Part shown: one piece after another, positions 35,553 to 45,588 of the stretch | Layout of the letters: every line of letters begins with the position of its first letter | How positions within the stretch are numbered: the stretch's first letter is position 1 | Origin: Tetracladium setigerum | Lineage: Eukaryota; Ascomycota; Leotiomycetes; Helotiales | Length of the DNA: 64,000 nt | Direction: 5' to 3' | Assembly (NCBI GenBank): GCA_031472005.1 | Contig: PZJY01000001.1 | Location: forward strand, 186,001 to 250,000 | The notes under the pieces: generated by a model | Database searches by the model: none | Seen by the model: the letters and a program-made list of their open reading frames with translations, nothing else | Told to the model about the DNA's origin: nothing | Position numbers and translations under genes: made by a program

Positions 35553-35883
35553 GGTGTTTGAGCTACTATTCAGTGGAATTTTAGTTGTCTTCTGTTCTGC
35601 GATATTTTGCAAGAAAAGGGCCAGACCGATGCTTGTTGTTGTGGATGGATCAAGATTGAACTGATGGATGGGCGGCTTCAGCCTTGTCATCTTGTCACGC
35701 TCGGACCAAGTGGGGGAGGGCTTGGTGTTAACACGTGATGGACGTCTATGTCGCTTGCCATTCTAAAATCACGCGACAAGGGATTAGGCCATGCTATCTC
35801 ACAAATGATCTAGGTGCCAGGTGCGATATTAATATTAAAATTTAGCGTCTACTCTAAGTTAGTAACAAAAGCTACAATTCTCA
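35553..35883. other. Short intergenic region
   Basis: About 330 bases between the SGT1 start and the cyclase stop, containing the SGT1 promoter. A GTTAACACGTGATG block lies near 35727-35740. No gene. Confidence 0.5.
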
Positions 35884-38244
35884 TTACAGCAACGCCTGGT
35901 CTCCATATGCTTTCGCGTACAAGCCTAGTGCCTTCATAGGGAAGATGAACTTGTAGTTCGGATACGATATGCCACAAGACTTGTTGAAAACACCTTCAAT
36001 GGCCTCCTGTAGCCACTCGCCATTTGGTTGTTGCCTGCTCATAATAAGCCTCAGTGCTTTCTCGATCGGTTCTCGGTGAGGGTATTTGGCCTCTAGCAGG
36101 CCAATAACTGCCCAGGCCGTCATCACGACTTGAGAACCACTTGGATGTTCGATGTATCTATTCTCTTCGCAAGACTGTGGTAAATAAACGTTAGCACGAT
36201 TCCAGGATCGAAGGCGTGATGACACGTACCATGTAACTCTCTGACCATCCACCATCAGCCGCTTGCTTGGAGAGCAAGAAATCACATCCTTTCCTGGCAC
36301 TATCACTGTTCTCGTACGTCGAGCCAATGCTAGCAAGACTTTCCAATGCAAACATGCCGGCATACGTGAAGCAAATTCCCCAGCTCCCATACCAGCTTCC
36401 ATCAGGCTTTTGAGCCTTGACAATGTATCTTACTGCTCGCATCTTGAACTTCCTGATCTCCTTGGACCTATACTTTGGATAGAACTTCGCGAATAGTGAT
36501 AGAGCAGTAACGGTGGCGGTCGTGCACTCTGGATAGTCGTATTCGATCATGATTCGACCGAACACCTCTGCTGCATTTAACAATTCCAATGCTTCAGATC
36601 CGCGAGTTGGTTCATATGAAGCGCATCCTCCAGAAGAGTTTTGGTAGGTTAACAGAGTATCAACGGCATCGTATATTCGTTCGTCATCAATCAAGCTGGG
36701 GTATCCAGGGGTGCGTTGAAGATACAGAACAGCTTTCAAGGCCTCAGATACACAATCGCTGACAGCATACCCTGATCTTTATTGCTGAAAGCCCAGGCGC
36801 CTTTTCGTTGTTGCCTGTAGCAGAGTGCTTGATCATCCACATTCTCTCGAATCTGTTGGTCGTCCAGAAACTTCAGCGCTCTCGTTAACATAGGTCGCCA
36901 TTTTGGATCCTCGGCCAGGCCTGCGTCCATAACAGACTGAACCGTAAAGGCAGTATCCCAACATTGCACTCCATTTGTACCGTTAGTCAGCATACCTTCG
37001 TTGTTGACCCATAGAAATTCGAGTATTCGCTCCCTGTGTCGCTTTACGGAGTATGAGTCTGGTCCTTCTTTCACATAACAAGCAACCAAATTCATTGCCC
37101 CGTTGACAGGTGCCAAATCGGCGTAATCTGTATTCTTGTCCTCCATTTGGATGAGTTTCCACGTCCAAGCTTCGGCCCTATCCTTCCAGATCCAACGTAT
37201 GTATGGTAAAATATTGGCACAGAGCCAAAACAAGACAAGCACTACCCATGACTTGGGTGGTAGTTGTCCCTCGGATGGATGCTATTCCTGTGCCCAGCCC
37301 AATTGATTGTCTCGTAGTCCTCAACAAACAGTTCTTCTCGTAACGCCTTGACGAGAGGGGTTAGTTTGGCCTGATAACGTTGAGAGGCAACGAACGACAT
37401 TGGCAGAAAGACCATGCGCATATGAATCCACCATCTCCATGGAGAGATGGGAATCCAGTCCTTGAAGAGCCAGAGTTCTGCAGGCGCCGGGTTGACAATG
37501 TCCCATTGAGCCACACCCAACACCGCAAGCCACCATTTCGCCCAGTGAGGTCCATTTATCGCTCCCCCAAATTCATGGAGCAGACCTCGGGCCTTGACCA
37601 TACGTGGATCTTCCGCACTCATTCCAAGAATTCGAAGCACTGTATAGTTCATTGCTGTTCCAAAGACACTGCTCTTTGCCTCGATATGGAGTCCCCAACC
37701 TCCATCTTCTGGATGCTGCCGGGCAAAAAGGTAGTTCTTCAATTCGATTGCCATATAATCCGGAATTGGTGTTTCGGTGATATACCAGGCCAACACAACA
37801 CCCGGCGTCAGGAACATGGGACCTCCATATTCGCAACCCCAATGTCCGGAGGGGAGTTGAAGATGATGGTAGAACTCAAGACTGTTATTGACAGCTTCCA
37901 GGGGAGTTTTCGCAGGAGGGAGAGTGGGAAGGCCCTAGGCAGGTCAGCATAGTTCTTCCTGAAGAGTTGGCCATGCATACAGTTGGCAGACCCAAATACC
38001 ACTTGTCTGCGGTTGATTGTGGCCATTTCTGTGCCTGCGCATCGTCCTCGAGATATTGCCAGGTGTGCACTCCTTTCACATCTCGCATTCGCCATCGGGT
38101 TTTGTCGGTACTCTTTCGAAGCTTTGGCCCGGTGGTATTGGTGTGATCGTAGACTTCGTCGTTGTATGGATCAGCTGTCAATGGCGATTGCTGTGTCTTC
38201 GCATCGCCGTTGAGAGCCGCACCGTTCTTTCGTTTGGACACCAT
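35884..38244 (-). CDS. Oxidosqualene cyclase, lanosterol-synthase type (two frame breaks)
   Basis: Exons are 37981-38244, 36230-37934 and 35884-36174, about 753 residues, the normal size. It shows TDKTRWRMRDVKGVHTWQYL, HWGCEYGGPMFLTPG, several QW-type repeats (PEDGGWGLH, KPDGSWYGSWG, AADGGW, QPNGEW), GVQCWDTAF, the acid motif VSDCVSE (catalytic Asp at about residue 480; the usual form is DCTAE) and YPECTTA with the partner Cys. The segment WWIHMRMVFLPMS has Met where lanosterol synthases I know have Cys (HCR). Frame breaks lie at the GGG at 37255-37257 (HP/KSW) and the CCC at 36770-36772 (DQG/YAVSDC); each needs one base. The enzyme cyclises 2,3-oxidosqualene at the ER. It may be ERG7 itself or a second, triterpenoid-making copy. 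It is divergent from SPO11. Confidence 0.88.
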
Positions 38245-38576
38245 GACTGCGATAAGAGCTGAGGATGGAAATAATCAACCGGGTTCAAGTTGACGATTGC
38301 ATCAATGGCGATGGCAGGGTGAACTGATTGATGTCTGAATATATACCTTCTGTTCTGGTTGGAATCTCACCAGGTCCGTCTTGGCCCCTCGGCCCAGAAT
38401 TCTGTTCTCCTGTTGCTGTTCCTGCATTTTGTGGTCAAGGGTCCGCCTTGGCACGGGCCCAAAATCTCACCCCTCGCCGCCTTGGTACTTCATCCCTCTC
38501 TCCTATGCACTACGTGAAGCGTATGCACAGGACTTGTCCGAAGTATATCTTCATTTCTCAACACCATTCCATCGCG
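38245..38576. promoter_or_regulatory. Shared divergent promoter, oxidosqualene cyclase / SPO11
   Basis: Only about 330 bases separate the two start codons, so the genes must share regulatory DNA. No specific site was identified with confidence. Confidence 0.5.
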
Positions 38577-40236
38577 ATGGGTCAGTACAACGCGCATGTG
38601 GAGATCCCCACGATGGATTCCCAACCTTTGCTATCATATTCACCATCAAATAGCCCACTAACATTAGATACCACGACTGTTCATGGCCATGGTCATCCAT
38701 CGGATCAAAAATCAGACCCATCATCATTATCACAGCTTCTATCAACAGCGATAAACCATCCTGGTGTTGTCATCTCTAAAATTGAGGATATATTTGAGGC
38801 TATGGCTGATTGTGTCCTTGATGAGGGAAAGGAATTGACTATTCAATTGAAGAAGAGAGCAAAGAGGGTGGAACGAGATGACAACAAACCTGTACACGAG
38901 TCCGGACTGAGAGAAAAGCAGGTCAAAGATCAATTTACGAGCGTAACATTTCCCAGCAAGTCACCTCATGAGGCGTGGAAATTCAGTTAGTCGGCCAACT
39001 TTTCTCTTAGACACCTGGTTGCTAATTATTGCAGACGTTTTGCTCCGAATTCTCGAGCTCTCACACGAAGCTCTGGTGACCGGTATCGTTAAGACGAAAA
39101 GGTTTTTTTTCTTCACCACCTGAAGCCCTATATCATTCATTGATTCTACCCTTCCTACGCTGGAAAATAATTGCAACATACTGATCTTTGAGCAGAGACA
39201 TCTACTACCGTGATCCAGAACTATTCCTGAGACAAGCGGTCGTGGATAGGTATGTCGACGATATTGCTTTCACTCTGGGAGTTGAACGAGATGCCTTGAA
39301 TGTGGTTAGTCTTCCATGCCTTTTTCGATGTTGCACTATGAGCATCACAAACTCATCCTCCGACTTCCAGGTTGCCGCTGCCAAAGGTTTGGTTGCCGGT
39401 CATATGAAGGCGACAAGGAATGACGGATCAATTGTCGATTATTCTACCGAATCACAGGTTAGTGACCGCATTTTTTTGTTCGTTAAAGTTTAAGTTCTGT
39501 GTTTAAAGTCCTCCCAGGGTTGCTTGATCCCAAACATCAGAGAACTGAAGAGTTTGGAACTTGACAATGTAAACTGGATTCTGGCTGTCGAGAAAGAGGT
39601 TTGTTCTCTCAAATTTCTCCTGATAAGGACACTAATCAAGCCCAAGGCTACATTTCGCACCCTCGCAACGTCATGGTATTGGCGTGATTCCTTAGCCGGA
39701 AAGGGAGTGATCATTACAGTTTGTAATTCTTGCCAATCTCTGATCATATACCAACACCAAGGCAGGCAAAAGGATATCCAGACATCCAAACGCGCCAATT
39801 TCTGAATGTCCTCTCAACTCATCATCCCCACATAGCAATCCTCGCACTTGTGGATTTCGATCCCGATGGCATTGGCATCACCTCGACCTACAAGTATGGC
39901 TCAATGAATCTTGCCCACGAGTCCAATCTCGCTGTCCCCTCAATCCAATGGTTAGGTATCCGTTGTGAAGACATTCTGCGACCGAAAGATAACGAGAGTG
40001 ACGCAAAGGCACCGTTGAAGCTGACGGCACGAGACCGGAGAATAGCGACGACGATGCTTGCAAGGGAAAACGGCTTTGGTCAGGTGGGGATGGAGCCAGA
40101 ATGGAAGAGAGAAATCCAGTTGATGCTGATGTTAAATGTGAAGACGGAGATTCAAATATTGGGAAATGCAGAGGCGCTGGGAAGCTGGCTTGATGTGAAG
40201 CTGATCGAGGCTACGATGGGAGTTATAGCTGATTGA
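38577..40236 (+). CDS. SPO11: Spo11, meiotic double-strand-break transesterase (Topo VI-A type)
   Basis: Seven exons: 38577-38985, 39035-39101, 39196-39304, 39371-39457, 39518-39598, 39647-39718 and 39766-40236, giving 431 residues with all phases consistent and no break. The winged-helix part has KRDIYYRDPELF, with the catalytic tyrosine at residue 162 or 163, followed by VVDRYVDDIAFTLGVERDAL. The Toprim part has ALVDFDPDGIGITSTYKYGS, with acidic residues D305, D307 and D309 for Mg2+. Spo11 makes the breaks that start meiotic recombination, staying covalently attached through the tyrosine. The ATG at 38577 was chosen; the frame is open further upstream to 38328, but that part looks non-coding and would crowd the divergent promoter. 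The presence of intact SPO11 suggests sexual competence. Confidence 0.93.
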
Positions 40237-40722
40237 GGGAGTAATAAGCTTACATTGCGAGTATTTCTAGCTCCAAGCAAGAAGCCTTCTAGCATTAGCT
40301 TTGTTGCAATTCAAGACTGCATACATACACGAGATCGGCAAGTATATCACCGATAGGAAGTAGGAAGCTTTTTCTCTCTCTCTCTCGCAAGAGGTGTGCA
40401 CACCTACCGTCTGTTCTTCTCAAGGCCATGCATCTTGTGTAGGGACATGGATTAACGGATTTTATACCCTGCTTGATTGTACACACTCTTATAAATTTAT
40501 GATCCGAGAACTGCCGCTGCAAAAAAAAAAAAAAAAAGAATAGCAGCCACCAAATCGTCCAAATAAAATGAGGTATCTTCCCAAACGCCCAATCAATACT
40601 ATTATTTTTCTTACCCTCCCAATGCTCTGCTCCCCGAATCTATATTTTGAATCTCAATCTAATTCGAACAACCACCCAGAACAAACCTGGCCACATTTCC
40701 TTACCTAGCTCTTCCCTCCACC
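40237..40722. other. Convergent 3' region with A17 tract
   Basis: Contains a run of 17 A at 40521-40537, about 285 bases after the SPO11 stop, and CT-rich simple sequence near 40375-40390. No gene. Confidence 0.5.
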
Positions 40723-41419
40723 CTATACAACATTCCCCCTACAAACTTCCCCCATAGGTCCCACAGGACAAAACAGCCCATCCAAAATCTGCATCACGAT
40801 ATAAAACGCTACCAACATCCACACAATCACAAACAGCGTTCGACATATCCTCTCCAATTCCGATGACTGTCGTGACGGGTATGTGCGAGGTTGAGTACGT
40901 GAACGTCTTGTTCTGCGAGTGTTTGAGTTTGGTGGGAGGAAGTATACTTGTTGGTCTGTGGGCTGGGTGTATGGTGGAGGGAGGGTGCCGTAGGATGGTG
41001 GGTAATGCTGGTGGGGAGGAGGTTGGTGAGGAGGAGGGAGAAGGGGATTATGGTGGTGGGAGGGATTGTGATTGTGATTGTGATGATGGCGAGAGTGATC
41101 GTGATCGTGATCGTGGTGTTTTGAGTGATGATGGTGCTGCTGTGCTTCAACATCGTCATCGTGGTTATGGAAATGAGAACTTATATCGTGCGATTCGTAG
41201 GCTTGATGGCTTGGGTTTGGTGGGTTGGAGGAAGAGGAGGAGTCCTGCTAGGGGAGGGAGCGGGGAGCGGTTAGCAACGCTACCTAGGAATGGAGGGATG
41301 GCGTGAGGATGGGACTGGATGTATATAGGTATTCATACATGATGTTCAAACGAAGAATCCATATGTGAGGAATCCATATGCGAGGTATCTCCTCCAGTAG
41401 AATGTGAAGCACCGTCCAT
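40723..41419 (-). CDS. His-rich single-pass membrane protein (200 residues), unrecognised family
   Basis: Two exons: 41339-41419 (27 codons from ATG at 41419) and 40723-41244. The intron is 41245-41338: GTATGA at the donor, GCTAACC before a pyrimidine-rich stretch, CTAGCAG at the acceptor, phase 0. The 522-base second exon is fully open but has no early ATG, which is why a simple ORF search misses it. The protein begins with Ser/His/Asp-rich sequence (HMDSSHMDSS), then a His/Asp/Asn tract (HHDHDHDHSRHHHNHNHN), then a Pro/Tyr-rich region, a basic stretch (RRTRRSR), and one C-terminal transmembrane helix (RTLFVIVWMLVAFYIVMQIL) with two Cys after it. It looks tail-anchored. Metal binding by the His tract is an inference. 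The opposite-strand ORF at 40863-41306 is its shadow. Confidence 0.65.
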
Positions 41420-43259
41420 TATTCCACCTTTACTGTTTCAACCTCGCAGTTGTACAAGCTGAAAGTGGAGGGGTAGCTCGTACGTGTAACGACGATCCTA
41501 TAAAACTGTGTATCCAGCAGTTTCTTTTACCGAATTTCTGGGTTTGTGTTGTGTGAGTGGTTTGGTATGCTTTCTTTCTTTCTTTTCTTTCTTTCCCGTT
41601 GGATTTCCTGGGCTGTCTTGTTTTGTTTCTGGGGTTGGTGTTGTAGAGTGGATTGGAGTTGATGTAGGTTGTCGGCTTGTCCTTCAGCTGTCTGGGTGCT
41701 TAGTAAGCAATACATCATATCTCCTGCCCTGAAGTCTTGGAAAGCAGGAAGGAACCTCGAGAACATTCCTAGATTCCCTTTTTTTTTTTGACAACCTAAA
41801 GTCTACATAATGGACAACAAATGGTATCTATGATCGTTTGTGTGTGATCCAAGCATGGCTACACGGGCAAGGCAAGTTATGATCTGAACCTGCACCCATA
41901 TTTCTTCCTGTTAGGGACGGCTGTTTCCGCAATGTGGGGACTTTAACGTTGAAATAGCCTTTCCTTTGTTGCAACACTTTACTGCATTTATAACCTCAAT
42001 CTTAAACAGCTCTCCAACCAAGACCACAATTGTACGAGCGAGAGAGAGAGAGAGAGAAGAGGAGGAGAGGAAGCTGGGATATAAATATTAAAGAGAGTAC
42101 TAATAGTATGCATTCCAGTCCACAGAGCCCATCAAAGCCGAGAGGTTAAGAAAAGTCGTTGCTGAACAATCGTCAAACTTGGCATTCTAGGATGAGAGGG
42201 ACTGTACTGTAACTGTAGGCTAGCTATCCAACTCAAATTCCAAGGTTCTGATTATCAAACTTACCCCATTCTTAAGCCTTCTGTCGTATTGACAGTGGCC
42301 AACACCCAATCATTCGTGAAGGATAATAACCATACTCTATTCAAGCGAGCCGGTGCTCTGATCACGTCGTGATCGTAGGGTAGTTGGTTGATAGAGGGCC
42401 AGGCCCGGCTATCCGGCTATGAACGTTTGTTGTTCCGTGTTGAACTAAGCCTGGTTTAGTTCCCACTTTCATTGGGTTCATAGACTCATAGTACAGTACA
42501 GCTGGCTGGCAGTGCACATAAATTAGGTGCGCCCCCTTGGTAAAAGTACGGATGTGTGTGCACTGCCAAATCAGGATTGAATTCCGGATAGATAGATAGA
42601 TAGCCTGGCCCTTGGTAGAATCGGCTTCGCTCCTCACAGACAGTATTCTTGGTTTCATAAGATTACAAAACAGACATTATTACAGACATTATTCTGGAAG
42701 GCGAACTTCCGTCAAGTGGGCGTAGTACCTTATCTTGGATGAAGTAAGGACGTAGTTTCTTTCTAGTTTTCTCTTGTTGATCATTTATTTGCTTGTTCAC
42801 CCTCTTCGTCGCTTCGTTCTTTACCTTGGCATGGTATGTTTGTTCATTGCTGCTATTCATACATAGGGAAGTATAGCAGTCTTGTACATACAGTACACAA
42901 GAAACAGGAATTCTTATCACCAACGACAGTCGGTCAGCGCTAGTCAGTTATGAGCGGGCTGTTCCCTCCCCCTTTTAGACTTGTGGTTGCACGCAATCTG
43001 CATGGAGCTGAACCCCAACCAATGACTGAAGTTTGCGAGCGCCGCCAAAAGCCTCAATATTTAAAACATGCTGCACCACCCACCCACAGTCCACCTTGAA
43101 GGAGCACGGGACAAGCAAGCTAGGTATGTCCACTGCTACATATATGATGGTGGGACGTTGCGGCTGAAAAGTCTAAGACTTGTTCGTCCGACGTCCGTCG
43201 CGTTCGTTCCCCCAAAATTTGCCATTATTTATCTATTTATTTATTTATTATACAATGCA
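41420..43259. other. Intergenic, simple-sequence rich
   Basis: 1.8 kb with a GA dinucleotide run (about 42040-42060), a GATA run (about 42587-42603), a T10 tract near 41780 and TTTA repeats just before 43250. No convincing coding segment. Confidence 0.5.
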
Positions 43260-45063
43260 ATGGACGAGCGAAAGAGACATATCGCCCTCCTCGCCCTCCT
43301 CCTCGTCGGACCATCCGCCATCTTTCTCCTCGTGCAGTTTTCGGATGCTCTGCTGAAATCACATGGAATCCAGGTCCAGCCTCGTCTTTTTCGAACCTTG
43401 CGGGGCTCACTGCTTGTGCAGGTAGTGAAGGGGAAAGATAGAGATGAAAACCCTATCGAGATATCTGGAGGGAGACTTCGGGAAGCCATAAACCGCTTGT
43501 CGCACTGTGCTGTATGTACATAATGCTGCTGCTCCGAAGAAAAAGAAATCCATGGGGGGCTTCAGTTCAACTGACAAAATCTATCTCAGAGCACATGCGT
43601 TCTCGGCCAGGTCGTCAACTCGCATTGCGCCTACTCCGACTATGCCTGCTACTGTGAGAGTCTGCGCACCCTCACAGATCCTTGCACACCTGATGGTGCC
43701 ATGAGAGAATTCGAGATGGAGACCTGTCTCGCCGGTTGCAATTCAAATGATCAGTGGTGTTCGTTAGCCCAAGACTCAATGAATGAGAAGTTTACTGATC
43801 TTCCCTCTTCTATTCAGACTCACCAAGTATACTTCTCGACATATGTGATGCCGTGGATGTCAAAGCCGTCCTCCCCCCTTTATGGCCAATAATTTACGGA
43901 TTCACGGACGCCAGGCTTTCAGTTCGGGCTTCTTTTTCAGTTCGATCGCCAGATCGACTGACTTGGTCATTACAACCACAGAATTCGCTTCCTGGGGAGG
44001 TTCGGAAACCAGTTTGTCAACAACATACGATGGCGGTGACTTTGCAACTATCTTTGTATTGACCCCAGCCTCAACCCCCTCATCGACTTCGGCTCGCTCA
44101 ACGGACGCGTCTGCCACAAGTATCCGGAATCTTCCTACTACCACTCCTGTAACAACAGCCAGCAATGGCCCCAATCAAACGGGAACGAGCCTCCCAAATG
44201 GAACAGGTGATGATACCAAATCATCAGGACTCTCACCGGGCGCAAAAATAGGCCTTGGTGTAGCAATACCACTCGTTCTTATCGCCGCCGCAATATTAGC
44301 CTGGTTCCTCCTCCGCAGAAGAAAGCGACGCGCCGTAAAAGCCTCCGAAGTAGACAACACCAATCCCCCCGGAATTGCAGAACTAGGCGGCGCATCTACC
44401 CTTTACCCAGGCACTGTCGAAAAGAAAGAAGACGTAGGAGGCATTCAAGAACTCAACGCCCCCCTCACTCAGAAAGAAACAGCTTCCAGCGGAACAACAG
44501 GAGGCAACACCTACGAAGTAGACGGCACTAACACCCAACAACCACCCAATATCCACGAACTAAACAACACCGAATGGGGCGGCGGCGCTCAGCCAACCTA
44601 CATTTCCACCCCTAACGACAACCACCCTCACCACCAAGACGAAATCGCCGCTGCGGCAGCACAATCCCATTTCCAACAACGCAGCGAACTATCTGACACC
44701 CCCGCCGCTCATCAAGAACAAAAACGCTCATCTCCAGTCATCGAGCGCAAACCCCTCTCCCCAACATCATCATCCGCACTCCCATCTTTCCCAGCGCCAT
44801 GGGAACAAAGTCCCGAACCGGAGTACATGCACCAAATTCACCACCACTCAGATCTTGCGCCGGCGTCTTCTTCGACAACTCCGGTGCCGGTGCCGGTGCC
44901 GCACCAAGACACAGGATCAGACCGGGAAATTGATTTCGAGGCCGTGGAGCAGGAGATGGCGAGGGTGAGGGCGCAGAAGGAGAGATTGCATGCCATCCAG
45001 GCTCTAGAGGATAGGGAGGAGCAGTTAAGGAAAGTGTTGGAGGCGAAGAAGCAACAGGGTTGA
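43260..45063 (+). CDS. CFEM-like Cys-rich single-pass surface protein with long cytoplasmic tail (gene structure unresolved)
   Basis: The ATG at 43260 starts a signal-peptide-like segment (HIALLALLLVGPSAIFLLVQ). In the next frame comes GCSAEITWNPGPASSF and LAGLTACA, then after an intron (donor 43422) the Cys-rich block TCVLGQVVNSHCAYSDYACYC, followed by PCTPD, METCLAGCNSNDQWCSL. The order C...C...C-x6-C-x-C fits CFEM. A Ser/Thr-rich stalk, a transmembrane helix (LGVAIPLVLIAAAILAWFLL) followed by RRRKRR, and a long polar tail ending in a short coiled coil (EQEMARVRAQKERLHAIQAL) follow, with the stop at 45061-45063. I cannot make all exon phases agree. At least one base seems lost in the T run at 43338-43341, and the junction into the stalk exon (before 43882) is uncertain. 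It may be a sensor or adhesin. Confidence 0.6.
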
Positions 45064-45588
45064 TGTTAATGGCATCTTGCTTGAGAGAGCTTTGTTTCTT
45101 TTCTATATAAGGAACGAAACTGCTGGTAGGTAGGTAGGTAGGTGATATATGATATGTGGAAGCGAGCGACATGCCAAGGAAAATGTTGTGTATATGAGTC
45201 TTGGAAATATCTTGGGGAGTTTTTTGATACCATCTGGCTGGTTACGACGAGCTTTTGTCATTTATTTTATTGATGGCCCAATAAATACTATTGATCTAAT
45301 ATACGTAGTAGTAGTAGTCACACCCAAATAGCCTAACTGGAGATTTTTTTAGTTACTGAGGTTACGAGTAAACACTCCGCTGGCCCTCACTCACTACTAT
45401 GGAGCCTGTCAACTTCAAAATCCAGACAGAGACTCGACTCGACCTCATGATCACGCTCATCATACGTTCAGTACTGTAAAGCACCTGTATATACTTCATT
45501 TATTGACTCTAATATTATAACACAAACTTCCCAGCACTTCTCATTACCTCCTCCCCCTTCATCAAAGAACACCCCCCCACCGATGTCG
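45064..45588. other. Convergent 3' region
   Basis: GTAG tetranucleotide run near 45126-45143 and GTA repeats near 45306-45318. No gene. Confidence 0.5.

Noticed and set aside
38328..38576. N-terminal extension of SPO11 to an upstream ATG
   Set aside because: The frame is open, but the sequence is promoter-like and would leave almost no space for the divergent cyclase promoter. The ATG at 38577 suffices.
40863..41306. Plus-strand 147-codon ORF
   Set aside because: It is the reverse of the His-rich exon; its Asp/Arg/Gly repeats are translated simple sequence, while the minus strand gives a spliced protein with a transmembrane helix.
34255..41419. Triterpene biosynthetic gene cluster around the cyclase
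   Set aside because: Neighbours are SGT1, SPO11 and a His-rich protein. No P450, glycosyltransferase or acyltransferase lies nearby, so a cluster is not supported.
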